Below, in pieces: positions 9,686 through 17,887 of a stretch of DNA of 64,000 bases. Numbering within the stretch: position 1 is the first letter of the stretch; the number at the start of each line of letters is the position of its first letter. The notes below the pieces were generated by a model. The model ran no database searches. It had not been told where the DNA came from and saw nothing but the letters and a program-made list of their open reading frames with translations. This DNA is from Pseudodesulfovibrio sp. zrk46 (GTDB taxonomy: Bacteria > Desulfobacterota > Desulfovibrionia > Desulfovibrionales > Desulfovibrionaceae), in the NCBI RefSeq assembly GCF_012516435.1, contig NZ_CP051216.1, forward strand, positions 622,001 through 686,000, read 5' to 3'. The position numbers were made by a program, and so were the translations under genes.

Positions 9686-9718
9686 AAAGGGGGAGACTGC
9701 ACAGCAGTCTCCCCCTTT
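9686..9718. terminator. bidirectional intrinsic terminator between dienelactone hydrolase gene and glyA
   Basis: A 15-bp perfect stem (AAAGGGGGAGACTGC, 9686-9700, with its complement 9704-9718) has a 3-nt loop and A/T ends on both sides. It can stop transcription from either convergent gene. Confidence 0.88.
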
Positions 9719-9740
9719 CGATTTACTATCTTACTGATTT

Positions 9741-10979
9741 CTACCAAGCGTAGAGCGGGAACTCGGATGCGAATTCTTCGACTTCTTTGCTGATTTCCTT
9801 CAGAGCCTTGTCGTCGTTCATGTGAACCAGAGCTGCGTTGATGGCCTCGGCAACCACGATCATGTCTTCTTCGATCATGCCGCGGGTGGTCAGAGCCGGG
9901 GTGCCCAGACGGACACCGGAGGTCTGGAACGGAGACTTGGTCTCGAACGGGATGGTGTTCTTGTTGGCGGTAATGCCAGCCTTGTCCAGAGCGATCTGGG
10001 CGTCCTTACCGGTGTAATCCTTGTCGGACAGGTCAACCAGCATCATGTGGTTGTCGGTGCCGCCGGAGACCAGCTTGTGGCCGGATTCCATCAGGGAAGC
10101 AGCCAGCTGCTTGGCGTTCTTGACGACCTGCTGCTGGTACTCGACGAAACCGGGGGACAGGGCTTCACCGAAGGCAACGGCCTTGGCAGCGATGACGTGC
10201 ATCAGCGGGCCGCCCTGGATACCGGGGAAGATGTTGGAGTTCAATTCCTGCTCCAGATCTTCGTTGGACAGGATCATGCCGCCACGGGGACCGCGCAGGG
10301 TCTTGTGGGTCGTGGTGGTAGTGTAGTGGGCGTGCTCGATGCAGGACGGATGCTCACCAGCAGCGATCAGACCGGCGATGTGAGCCATGTCGACCATCAG
10401 CTTGGCGCCGACTTCGTCAGCGATCTTGCGGAAGCGGGCGAAATCGATGATGCGCGGGTAAGCGGAAGCACCGGCGATGATCATGGCAGGCTTGTGCTCT
10501 TTGGCCAGCGCTTCTACCTGATCGTAATCGATGACCTGGGTCTCTTTGTCCACGCCGTAGTGAACCATGTTGAAGAGCTTGCCGGAGAAGTTGACCGGAG
10601 AACCGTGGGTCAGGTGGCCGCCGTGGGACAGGTCCATGCCGAGCACGGTGTCGCCGGGCTTGCAGGCTGCGAAGTACACAGCCATGTTGGCCTGAGAACC
10701 GGAGTGGGGCTGCACGTTGGCGTAAGATGCGCCGAACAGTTCACGAGCGCGCTCACGGGCCAGTTCCTCGGCCTGATCGACAAACTCGCAGCCGCCGTAC
10801 CAACGCTTGCCAGGGTAGCCTTCGGCGTACTTGTGGGTCATGATGCTACCCTGTGCCTGACGCACAGCAGTAGAGACGAAATTTTCACTTGCGATCAGTT
10901 CCAGCTTGGTGACCTGACGTTCGGCCTCGTTGATGATAGACTTGGCTACTGCCGGATCTTGGAGCAAAAGTTCTTCCAT
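9741..10979 (-). CDS. glyA: serine hydroxymethyltransferase
   Basis: This PLP enzyme converts serine and tetrahydrofolate to glycine and 5,10-methylene-tetrahydrofolate. The 412-residue protein has the family N-terminal motif [12 protein letters not shown] (about residues 25-36). It also has [11 protein letters not shown]-type sequence (near 121) and the PLP lysine motif [14 protein letters not shown] (near 223-236, Lys in THKT). A GAGAGGGA site lies about 8 bases before the ATG. It is the last gene in the direction of the fab operon but lies 650 bp from fabF, with a structured leader and repeats between, so it probably has its own control. The length is normal. Confidence 0.97.
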   Translation of the reverse strand: MEELLLQDPAVAKSIINEAERQVTKLELIASENFVSTAVRQAQGSIMTHKYAEGYPGKRWYGGCEFVDQAEELARERARELFGASYANVQPHSGSQANMAVYFAACKPGDTVLGMDLSHGGHLTHGSPVNFSGKLFNMVHYGVDKETQVIDYDQVEALAKEHKPAMIIAGASAYPRIIDFARFRKIADEVGAKLMVDMAHIAGLIAAGEHPSCIEHAHYTTTTTHKTLRGPRGGMILSNEDLEQELNSNIFPGIQGGPLMHVIAAKAVAFGEALSPGFVEYQQQVVKNAKQLAASLMESGHKLVSGGTDNHMMLVDLSDKDYTGKDAQIALDKAGITANKNTIPFETKSPFQTSGVRLGTPALTTRGMIEEDMIVVAEAINAALVHMNDDKALKEISKEVEEFASEFPLYAW

Positions 10980-11170
10980 GGGTTATTCCCTCTCGTTGAG
11001 TGTGGATACGAATGGCTTCCCATCCCGGTATCACGTCCAGGCAGTTCCTCGCGGTAGTCACACATCCGGCTGTTTGCCTTCTGCGTACCCCCGCTCCCAC
11101 CTGTCCGCGCGGGATGGAGATCCGTCCTTATATCGATACGAGCCACTCGTGCGGTGACCCGGTTTTACCT
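10980..11170 (-). promoter_or_regulatory. structured 5' leader of glyA, class unknown
   Basis: No gene is seen here. Read toward glyA, the strand can form several stems: ACGAG-TGG-CTCGT near 11120, and GATAC...ATGG-GAAG-CCAT...GTATC at about 11000-11030, just before the ribosome site. Such a leader upstream of glyA could be a riboswitch or attenuator. One segment (GCGAGGAACTGCCTGGACG) loosely recalls ZTP riboswitch 3' sequence, but the 5' half does not fit. The class is not assigned. Confidence 0.35.
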
Positions 11171-11175
11171 AAGAA

Positions 11176-11303
11176 TGCCTCCGGCGACCCTGCCGGGAGC
11201 CTCCTCGCCGGAGAGGCGTCTCCGACGGCTCAAGAACCTTTTGAAAAAGGTTCTTGAGAATCTCCAAAACTTTTTGTCGCTCGCTTCGCTCGAGGCGCTA
11301 CGA
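11176..11303 (+). repeat. dispersed intergenic repeat A, copy 1
   Basis: This is one of four copies of a repeat that begins TGCCTCCGG and ends TCGCTTCGCTCGAGG plus GCTACGA. It contains a long hairpin (CTCAAGAACCTTTT with its complement) followed by AATCTCCAAAACTTTTT. The others are at 23548, 49099 and 59913. In this copy the hairpin has C-G where copy 2 has T-A, a compensatory change. Confidence 0.85.
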
Positions 11304-11462
11304 ACATGAAAGATGCGCCCTTGTAGCCCTCAACCCCACCACCTTGCAACAGAGTATTGCGTAGTTGGAGTTATTTTCTTTTCCCCTCATCCATCAATCA
11401 GATGCAAAAAGCCCATAAAAATAAGAAGATGAATGAAAACGAGAACAATAATCCCCATGTGA

Positions 11463-11582
11463 GGCTTTTGAGAGTGGTGCAGCCGCTAGGCGACGGAGTT
11501 AATTGAAGCGGAGGCGTAGCAGCGCTACGTCGAGCATTCAATTGACTCCGGCAACGACGCGGATGTGCCGCTATCAAAAGCC
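11463..11582 (+). repeat. 120-nt hairpin repeat B, copy 1 (possible structured RNA)
   Basis: The element folds end to end: GGCTTTTGA (11463-11471) pairs with TCAAAAGCC (11574-11582), followed inward by a GTGG...CCGC stem, a GGAGTTAATTGAA stem and an apical CGTAGC-AGC-GCTACG hairpin. A second copy of exactly the same length lies at 23733-23852. Differences between copies preserve pairing, and the non-Watson-Crick pairs are G-U only if the RNA is read from the plus strand. It lies directly downstream of fabF (minus strand). From 11304 to 11462 I see nothing else. Confidence 0.75.
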
Positions 11583-11600
11583 GGGGCGGCGCGAAAAAAA

Positions 11601-11625
11601 AGGCGGCCAGTTGGCCGCCTTTTTT
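11601..11625. terminator. intrinsic terminator after fabF
   Basis: AGGCGGCCA (11601-11609) pairs with TGGCCGCCT (11612-11620), with a run of A before and of T after. It can end fabF transcription and also any plus-strand transcript of repeat B. Confidence 0.88.
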
Positions 11626-11629
11626 AAGC

Positions 11630-12868
11630 TTATCCAGTAAAGCGCTTGAACAGGATGGAGGCGTTTGTGCCACCGAATCCGAAGGAGTTCGAAAGCGCGT
11701 AGTTGACCTGCTTTTCACGCGGGCCGTCTGCGCAGACATCCAGATCACAATCAGGATCAGGATTGTCGCGGTTGATGGTGCCGGGAATGACACCTTCAGA
11801 GAGGGTCTTGACGGCCATAACCGCCTCGACACCGCCTGCTGCGCCGAGCAGATGTCCGAACTGGGACTTGTTGGCGCAGATGTTGATGTTGTATGCGTGA
11901 TCGCCAAAGACCTTCTTGATGGCACGCGTTTCACAGAGATCGTTGAGTTTGGTGGAGGTACCGTGTGCGTTGATGTGGTCGATCTCGGTGACGTCAATCT
12001 TGGCCTCGCGGCAGGCAGCGGCCATGGCGAGAGCCATACCGGAGCCGTCCTCGGGCGGAGCGGTCATGTGGTGTGCATCGCCGGAAGCACCGAAGCCGAC
12101 AACCTCAGCCAGGATGTTGGCGCCGCGAGCCTGAGCGTGCTCAAGGGACTCGAGGAGCAGCAAGCCACAACCTTCACCCAGAACGAAACCGGTACGATCC
12201 GCGTCAAAGGGACGGGAAGCGAGCTCGGGCTCGTCGTTACGGGTGGAGAGCGCTTTCATGGCGTTGAAGCCACCGATAGCGAGCTTGGTGACGGTGGATT
12301 CGGAACCACCGCAGATCATGACGTCAGCGCGCCCCATAACGATGTCGGTGTAGGCAGAACCAATACCGTGACTACCGGAGGCGCAAGCCGTGGTGGTACA
12401 GATGGTCGGGCCCATGGCACCGGCCTCAATGGAAACCTGACCGGCAGCCATGTTGGCAATCAGAATGGGAATGAAGAAGGGAGAGATACGCTTGGGACCT
12501 TTGTCCAGCATCTTCTTGTGCATGTCCTCGATGGTCTGGAGACCGCCAAGGCCAACACCGATGGTGGTACCTGCGCGATGCTTTTCAGACTCGGGGATCT
12601 GCCAGCCTGCGGCTTCGAACAGCTGCCTGGTGGCGCCTACCGCATACTGAGTGAAGATCTCCATACGGCGAGCTTCCTTCTTGTCCATGTAGACGGTCGG
12701 ATCGAAATCCTTGACCTCGCCAGCGATTTTGGTCGCATAGCCTTCGGGGTCGAATCTGGTGATCGGTGCAATACCGGACTTTCCGGCAAGCAGATTCTGC
12801 CAACTGGTTTCGAGGTCGTTGCCAAGGGGAGTGATGGCAGCGACACTGGTAACGACAACCCTATTCAT
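11630..12868 (-). CDS. fabF: 3-oxoacyl-ACP synthase II (FabF)
   Basis: This condensing enzyme elongates acyl-ACP with malonyl-ACP in type II fatty acid synthesis. The 412-residue protein starts MNRVVVTSVAAITPLGND. It has the active-site Cys motif TTACASGSHGIG (about residue 164) and the two catalytic His regions NAHGTSTKLND (about 303) and KSQFGHLLGAAGG (about 333-345). It ends NSFGFGGTNASILFKRF, typical of KAS II. It follows acpP by 96 bp in the fab operon. The ribosome site is weak (AGGA about 10 bases before ATG). A terminator follows directly. Confidence 0.97.
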   Translation of the reverse strand: MNRVVVTSVAAITPLGNDLETSWQNLLAGKSGIAPITRFDPEGYATKIAGEVKDFDPTVYMDKKEARRMEIFTQYAVGATRQLFEAAGWQIPESEKHRAGTTIGVGLGGLQTIEDMHKKMLDKGPKRISPFFIPILIANMAAGQVSIEAGAMGPTICTTTACASGSHGIGSAYTDIVMGRADVMICGGSESTVTKLAIGGFNAMKALSTRNDEPELASRPFDADRTGFVLGEGCGLLLLESLEHAQARGANILAEVVGFGASGDAHHMTAPPEDGSGMALAMAAACREAKIDVTEIDHINAHGTSTKLNDLCETRAIKKVFGDHAYNINICANKSQFGHLLGAAGGVEAVMAVKTLSEGVIPGTINRDNPDPDCDLDVCADGPREKQVNYALSNSFGFGGTNASILFKRFTG

Positions 12869-12964
12869 AATAATGTAGTCCTACTGGTATAAATGAAAAG
12901 CGAGCGCCCTGCACAACTCTGTGTGTAAGACGCTCACATTCTTTCGGATTCGGTCGGACGAGAG

Positions 12965-13198
12965 TTAGCCCTGAGCTTTCTCAATGTGAGAGATAGCGTC
13001 CTGAACCTTGACGATCTTCTGAGCTTCTTCGTCATCGATTTCCAGGTCGAACTCTTCTTCCATGGCCATGATCAGTTCGGTCAGGTCCAGGGAATCAGCG
13101 CCGAGGTCTTCAACGAAAGCAGCGGTTTCAACGACTTCGTCTTCAGAAACGCCAAGCTGTTCAACGATAATTTCTTTAACTTTTGCTGCAACGGACAT
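12965..13198 (-). CDS. acpP: acyl carrier protein
   Basis: This small acidic protein of 77 residues carries growing acyl chains on a 4'-phosphopantetheine arm. The attachment Ser is in [18 protein letters not shown], the family signature (DSL motif). The start at 13198 is chosen because GGAGG lies 7 bases upstream and the N-terminus [17 protein letters not shown] matches the family; an in-frame ATG 18 bases earlier would add residues not seen in ACPs. It sits between fabG and fabF, the common order. The gap to fabF contains an imperfect GAGCG/CGCTC stem-loop that could affect mRNA processing. Confidence 0.97.
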   Translation of the reverse strand: MSVAAKVKEIIVEQLGVSEDEVVETAAFVEDLGADSLDLTELIMAMEEEFDLEIDDEEAQKIVKVQDAISHIEKAQG

Positions 13199-13230
13199 AA
13201 TTTCCTCCAGTATCAATTTTTGTTTGTCTT

Positions 13231-13974
13231 CTACATGTACATGCCGCCGTTCACGCCCAGTACCTGACCGGTGATGTACCCGGCTCCGGGTCCGGCCAGA
13301 AAGGCGACAGCGGCTGCGATATCCTCGGACTGCCCGAGGGACTTAAGCGGAATCTGTGCCAGCATGCCTTCGACAACTTTCTCAGGCAGTTCGGCAGTCA
13401 TATCAGTTTCGATAAAACCGGGGGCAACGGCGTTGACCGTGATGCCACGACCGGCGAGCTCGCGGGCAGCGGACTTGGTGAGACCAATGAGGCCCGCCTT
13501 GGCAGAGCAGTAGTTGGCCTGACCGGCATTGCCCATCTGACCAACGACGCTGGTAATATTGATGATGCGACCGGAGCGCTGCTTGCCCATGATCTTGGAT
13601 GCTTCCTTGAGGAAGACAAAACAACCGGTGAGGTTGATCTGGATGACCTTGTCCCAGTCATCATCCTTCATGCGCATCATCAGGCCGTCACGGGTGATAC
13701 CCGCGTTGTTGACCAGCGCTTCGAGAGTTACCTTACCCTTGATTTCTTCCTTGAAGAAAGCAGCCACGGAGTCACGATCACCGGAGTCCAGCTTGAAAGC
13801 CTTGGCCTTGCCACCCTTCTCTTCGATGGCGGCAACGACCTTCTCCGCCTCTTCAGGACGAGAGACATAGGTCAGGTAGACTTCAAAACCGTCAGCGGCG
13901 AGCTTTTCGGACACGGTGCGACCGATACCACGGGAACCGCCCGTGACCAACGCGACTTTGGGGAGATCACTCAT
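13231..13974 (-). CDS. fabG: 3-oxoacyl-ACP reductase FabG
   Basis: This NADPH-dependent short-chain dehydrogenase reduces 3-oxoacyl-ACP. The 247-residue protein shows the cofactor motif TGGSRGIG (about residues 11-18), NNAG (about 88-91), catalytic Ser in [13 protein letters not shown] (about 139) and YCSAKAG (Tyr and Lys, about 154-160). It ends [14 protein letters not shown], typical of FabG. AGAGG lies upstream of the ATG. It lies between fabH and acpP. The 168-bp gap to fabH is unusually rich in inverted repeats. Confidence 0.96.
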   Translation of the reverse strand: MSDLPKVALVTGGSRGIGRTVSEKLAADGFEVYLTYVSRPEEAEKVVAAIEEKGGKAKAFKLDSGDRDSVAAFFKEEIKGKVTLEALVNNAGITRDGLMMRMKDDDWDKVIQINLTGCFVFLKEASKIMGKQRSGRIINITSVVGQMGNAGQANYCSAKAGLIGLTKSAARELAGRGITVNAVAPGFIETDMTAELPEKVVEGMLAQIPLKSLGQSEDIAAAVAFLAGPGAGYITGQVLGVNGGMYM

Positions 13975-14143
13975 GTATATATTACCTCTTTAAGTTCGAA
14001 TTGACTTGCACCCAATATACCAATTGGTGCAGGACTGCAAATTTGCGCAGTCCGGTCGGTGGAGGGTGTCTAGCACACCTCTGTTACGAAAGTATAGCGA
14101 AACGGACGTTTGAATATCTTGCCGTAATTTTTCTTCGACTTTC
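13975..14143 (-). promoter_or_regulatory. fabH-fabG spacer with three inverted repeats
   Basis: Reading toward fabG there are three dyads: GAGG-TGT-GCTA-GACA-CCCTC, GGACTGC...GCAGTCC (14032-14053) and TGCACC...ATTGGGTGCA just upstream of the fabG ribosome site. None has a terminator-type T run. They could be operators or attenuator hairpins that set fabG-acpP-fabF expression. The regulator is unknown. Confidence 0.45.
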
Positions 14144-15136
14144 CTAAAAACGAATCAGTCCGGCACCCCAGGTGAAACCACCGCCAAAGGTGGGCATGAG
14201 TACCAGATCGCCCTTCTTAATGAAGCCTTCAGTGACGGCCTCGGACAGGGCAAGGGGAACGGAAGCGGCGGAAGTGTTGCCGTATTTTGCGATGTTGCAG
14301 AAGACCTTCTCTTCAGGGATCTCGAACTTGCGGGCAACCGCGTCGATGATGCGCCAGTTGGCCTGATGCGGGATGAGCACGTCCACGTCCTCTTTGCTGA
14401 GGCCGTTACGGGTCAGGACCTTGTCCGACATGGCGCACATGTTGCGCACAGCGTGCTTGAAAATCTCGCGTCCCTGCATCTTGACGAAGTGATCATCGCC
14501 GACGACGTCGCCCTTGGCGTAGGCCCATGCAGAGCCACCACCGTTGACGGTGAGCAGGTCGCCGAGCTTGCCGTCAGCGCCGAGGGTGATATCCACCACG
14601 CGGGGAGCGTCTTCGTCGTCAGTGCCGCTGGTCAGAATGGCTGCACCGGCAGCGTCGCCGAACAGGACGCAGGTAGTGCGGTCTTCCCAGTTCAGGAAAC
14701 GGGAAATTACTTCGGTGGTCACCACCAGAATCTTGGCGTCCGGCTCCAGCATCAGATAGCCGCGGGCCGTCTGCATGGCGTAGAGGAAACCGGAGCAGGC
14801 TGCGGCCACATCCACACACATCTGGCCCTTGATGCCGAGCTTCTCCTGAATACGGCAGGCAGTGGAAGGGACCATGGAGTCCGGAGTAAAGGTACCGCAA
14901 ACGATGTGGGTCAACTCTTCCGCTTTCATTCCGGCCTGAGCGAGAGCGTGCTTGGCAGCCTCGCAGGCCATGTCGGATGCTGCCTGATCTTCGGCGGCGA
15001 TATGACGCTGTTTGATACCGGTGCGGGTAGTGATCCACTCGTCGTTGGTTTCAACTATTTTTTCGAGATCCGCATTGGTCAAGACCTTTTCAGGAGCATA
15101 GTGGCCAAAACCGCGGATAATGAAGTTTGTATTCAT
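14144..15136 (-). CDS. fabH: 3-oxoacyl-ACP synthase III (FabH)
   Basis: FabH starts fatty acid synthesis by condensing an acyl-CoA primer with malonyl-ACP. The 330-residue protein has TNDEWITTRTGIKQRHIA near residue 30, the active-site Cys in DVAAACSGFLYAM (about 114), and the catalytic His and Asn in IPHQANWRIIDAVA (about 245) and YGNTSAAS (about 278). The start at 15136 (MNTNFIIRGFGHYAPEKVL) matches the family; the longer frame adds 28 unlike residues. The ribosome site is poor. It follows plsX by about 190 bp. Confidence 0.95.
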   Translation of the reverse strand: MNTNFIIRGFGHYAPEKVLTNADLEKIVETNDEWITTRTGIKQRHIAAEDQAASDMACEAAKHALAQAGMKAEELTHIVCGTFTPDSMVPSTACRIQEKLGIKGQMCVDVAAACSGFLYAMQTARGYLMLEPDAKILVVTTEVISRFLNWEDRTTCVLFGDAAGAAILTSGTDDEDAPRVVDITLGADGKLGDLLTVNGGGSAWAYAKGDVVGDDHFVKMQGREIFKHAVRNMCAMSDKVLTRNGLSKEDVDVLIPHQANWRIIDAVARKFEIPEEKVFCNIAKYGNTSAASVPLALSEAVTEGFIKKGDLVLMPTFGGGFTWGAGLIRF

Positions 15137-15324
15137 GGTGGGTGGTGTAAGTGATTGGTCCTGTTCGGTCAAGGGGCGCTCAAACAAACGTTTGTCACAG
15201 CTGCAACGCAAAAAGGCCATCCTTCAGCGTCATAAAAAAACGCGTGGGGCAGCCTTTTGCATTTCATCGCGGCCGCTCGAAGGCGTCCCGACGGAATAGG
15301 ATATAAAATTAATGAATGAGAGCT

Positions 15325-16383
15325 CTACGCAGCATCCTTTCCGGGCTGAGCCTTGGAATCGGCCTTTGCCTTGTGAGCGGCCAGGCCTTCGGCCAGGTGC
15401 TCGTGCATACGGTTGCGCACAGATGTGGCAGCCATACGGATGCAGTTGGTGATGGCGAGCTCGTTGGACTTGCCGTGGGTGACAATGACGATTCCCTTGA
15501 GGCCCAACAGCGGCGCACCGCCATATTCGGCATAATCCACCACTTTCTTGAAGCGACGGAATGCGCGCAGGGAAAGCAACGTACCCAGCTTGGACAACCA
15601 ACTGGAACGCAGCTCCTCTTTCAGGATACGGCTCATGGACTTGGCCAGTCCTTCAGACAGCTTCAGGGCAACATTGCCCACAAAACCGTCGCAGACCACC
15701 ACATCCACATCGCCGGTGTAAATGTCTCGACCCTCGACATTGCCAATGAAATGGAGATCGGAATCGCGCAAGAGATCAAAGGCCTCACGCACGGTGGCGT
15801 TGCCTTTGCCTTCTTCCTCACCAATGGAGAGGATACCCACGGAGGGGTCCTTGTAGCCAAGCACGTCGCGAGCCAACACATCGGCCATGAGGCCGAACTG
15901 CGCCAGATGCTGTGGCTTGGAGTCCACATTGGCCCCGACGTCGATGAGGATGACGGGGTTCTTTTCCGTAGGCAGGATGCCAGCCAGGGCAGGACGCAGA
16001 ACGCCCTTGATGCGACCGAGCACAAACATGCCGCAGGCCACGGTGGCCCCGGAGTTGCCCGGCGACACCACGCCGTCAGCCTCACCGTTCTTCACGAGAC
16101 GGCAGGCTACCTGGATGGACGAATCCTTCTTGCGGCGCAAGGCATCAGACGGCTTGTCATCCATCTCGACCACCTGAGTGGTATGGACAACTGTGATGTC
16201 CAGACCATCGGTATCGAGCTTGGCAAGCTCTGCCTTGATCGCCGTTTCATCGCCGACCAAAGAAACTGCAATGCCCTCGCGAGCGGCGTCAACCGCCCCG
16301 GGCACTGCAACCTGGGGGCCGAAATCGCCCCCCATGACGTCCACGGCAATGCGTGGCGTCACTAGTTCTTCAGTCTTAGGCAT
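15325..16383 (-). CDS. plsX: phosphate acyltransferase PlsX
   Basis: PlsX makes acyl-phosphate from acyl-ACP for phosphatidic acid synthesis at the cytoplasmic face of the membrane. The 352-residue protein begins with IAVDVMGGDFGPQVAV, the family signature, and contains GNSGATVACG (about 119) and DGFVGNVALKLSEG (about 226). A charged low-complexity tail (KAKADSKAQPGKDAA) ends it. The start overlaps the end of rpmF by 8 bp. The pair rpmF-plsX next to yceD and fab genes is conserved widely. Confidence 0.96.
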   Translation of the reverse strand: MPKTEELVTPRIAVDVMGGDFGPQVAVPGAVDAAREGIAVSLVGDETAIKAELAKLDTDGLDITVVHTTQVVEMDDKPSDALRRKKDSSIQVACRLVKNGEADGVVSPGNSGATVACGMFVLGRIKGVLRPALAGILPTEKNPVILIDVGANVDSKPQHLAQFGLMADVLARDVLGYKDPSVGILSIGEEEGKGNATVREAFDLLRDSDLHFIGNVEGRDIYTGDVDVVVCDGFVGNVALKLSEGLAKSMSRILKEELRSSWLSKLGTLLSLRAFRRFKKVVDYAEYGGAPLLGLKGIVIVTHGKSNELAITNCIRMAATSVRNRMHEHLAEGLAAHKAKADSKAQPGKDAA

Positions 16384-16555
16384 CGTCGCCGCTGACTACC
16401 TGACGGCCTTTGTAGGCGCCACAGACGGAGCAAGCACGATGGGGAAGATTGGGCTCACCGCATTCGCAGTAAACAACGTTAGGAACTGCCACACGATCGT
16501 GAGCGCGACGCATACCCTTACGGGAACGGGAAGTTTTTTTCTTGGGGACTGCCAT
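16376..16555 (-). CDS. rpmF: 50S ribosomal protein L32
   Basis: This short gene encodes 59 residues beginning MAVPKKKTSRSRKGMRRAHD, the conserved L32 N-terminus. A zinc-ribbon follows (YCECGEPNLPHRACSVCG), with two CxC/CxxC Cys pairs. It uses the frame ending TAA at 16376 and overlaps plsX by 8 bp. GAGGT lies before the ATG. It lies between yceD and plsX, its usual place. Confidence 0.96.
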   Translation of the reverse strand: MAVPKKKTSRSRKGMRRAHDRVAVPNVVYCECGEPNLPHRACSVCGAYKGRQVVSGDDA

Positions 16556-16631
16556 GATGTATACCTCTTTAGTAATGTTCTATCTACACCTGCTCGTCGA
16601 CGATTCGAGATCGCCGTCCGTGCAAGGGGCG

Positions 16632-17150
16632 TTACTTTATCTTCAAGTTGCGGAAAACTGCAAGCCTTTCGTCGCCCTCATCCCGCTCGCACTCGCAATT
16701 ACCTTTATTCAGGTCCTTGCCGCAGTCGGGACACATGCCCTTGCAACCCTCGGAACACAAGGGTTTTACAGGCAATGTAACAGCGAATTCTTCCCAGAGG
16801 ATGGCTCCGATATTGAGCTGCAACTGACCGCTTTCCTTGCGGACGCGCGGCTCATCGTCGAAGTCTTCGTCGGGAAGCTGTTCGTAAACGTCGAAAGTCT
16901 CGTTGATGTCCAGCACGAAATCACCCATGCAACGATCACACGGCAAGACCACGCTTCCTTTCAAGGAACCGCGAACCAGTGCACCGTTGTCTGACTGAGG
17001 CAGGATGGTCACGTTGGCAACCAGATCTTCCTTGGCCTTGGCCGGAACAGAATACTGTTTCCAACCGTCCTGCCATACGGACTGGTCGTCAAAGACGAAA
17101 TCCTTCCCCTCGTGGGAGATGTCGCTAATTGGTATCCACAAATCAATCAT
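16632..17150 (-). CDS. YceD/DUF177 family protein
   Basis: This protein of 172 residues belongs to the DUF177 family, usually encoded just before rpmF and linked in plants and bacteria to 23S rRNA accumulation. A CDRCMGDF motif lies near residue 88. The C-terminus has a Cys cluster, CSEGCKGMCPDCGKDL, and NCEC that may bind zinc. The start at 17150 (MIDLWIPISDI) is preceded by GGAG; the frame extends 29 codons further but without family-like sequence. It is the first gene of the minus-strand operon with rpmF, plsX and fab genes. Confidence 0.88.
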   Translation of the reverse strand: MIDLWIPISDISHEGKDFVFDDQSVWQDGWKQYSVPAKAKEDLVANVTILPQSDNGALVRGSLKGSVVLPCDRCMGDFVLDINETFDVYEQLPDEDFDDEPRVRKESGQLQLNIGAILWEEFAVTLPVKPLCSEGCKGMCPDCGKDLNKGNCECERDEGDERLAVFRNLKIK

Positions 17151-17324
17151 ATATACTCCGTAAGCCCTTCCATGGCCTCCGGTCAATCCGGACCCGCTGG
17201 AAGCGGTGCGAAAAAAAACAAAACCACCACGCATCAATTACATGCGCGAGGGTCGAAACACTATCGCGTCGGCCAAGTGATCATGCCTCTTCAGGCACCC
17301 ACTCTGTCAGGGCAACCGGAGTGT

Positions 17325-17352
17325 CCTATATGGGAAGTTTTTCCATTGTCAA
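17325..17352 (-). promoter_or_regulatory. sigma-70-type promoter for the yceD-rpmF-plsX-fab operon
   Basis: On the minus strand a consensus -35 TTGACA (17347-17352) is followed after 16 bases by TATAGG (17325-17330). The predicted start near 17318 gives a leader of about 168 nt before yceD. The rest of the 17151-17484 gap holds only a possible TATAAA box at 17451-17456 for rpmB. Confidence 0.6.
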
Positions 17353-17484
17353 GAAAAAAACCCTTGCCATTTGCCGGAAGGCTGGTTAATGAATCTCTCC
17401 CGCTGCCTGGGGGAGCTACCAACCCCGACTGGCGAGAACACAAGATAAAGTATAAATTTCATTAGAATACATTAGGAGGTCGCA

Positions 17485-17700
17485 ATGTCCCAGGTTTGCG
17501 ATATTTGTGGAAAGGGTCCCCAGACCGGCAACAACGTTTCTCACTCCCATATCACTACCAAGCGCCGCTTCATGCCGAACCTGCAGAAAGTTCGTCATCA
17601 GCTCGAGTCCGGCCAGGTTGTGTCCATCAAGGCTTGTACCCGCTGCATCCGTAATGGTGCCGTGATCAAGCCCGTGGCCAACAAAAAGCCGAGCGCTTAA
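17485..17700 (+). CDS. rpmB: 50S ribosomal protein L28
   Basis: The 71-residue protein begins [22 protein letters not shown], the L28 signature, with a CDIC and CTRC Cys pair that would form a zinc site. AGGAGG lies 7 bases before the ATG. It is transcribed alone, divergent from the yceD-fab operon, and is followed by a strong terminator. Confidence 0.97.
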   Translation: MSQVCDICGKGPQTGNNVSHSHITTKRRFMPNLQKVRHQLESGQVVSIKACTRCIRNGAVIKPVANKKPSA

Positions 17701-17725
17701 GTCACACTTTTCGCTTAAGAGCATT

Positions 17726-17759
17726 GCTGCCGCCGACTCCATTCGGCGGCAGCTTTTTT
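17726..17759 (+). terminator. intrinsic terminator after rpmB
   Basis: GCTGCCGCCGA (17726-17736) pairs with TCGGCGGCAGC (17743-17753), followed by six T. Confidence 0.93.
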
Positions 17760-17887
17760 GCGTCCTTTGACCGGACGCCCCACGCTGCGCTTAACTGTTA
17801 CTATAATACAGTTTCTTTCCGCCCCCCTTTGTGCCATAGTTGAAGTCTGTCGACTTTGAACTTATGGAATCACCATCGGAGGTGTCC

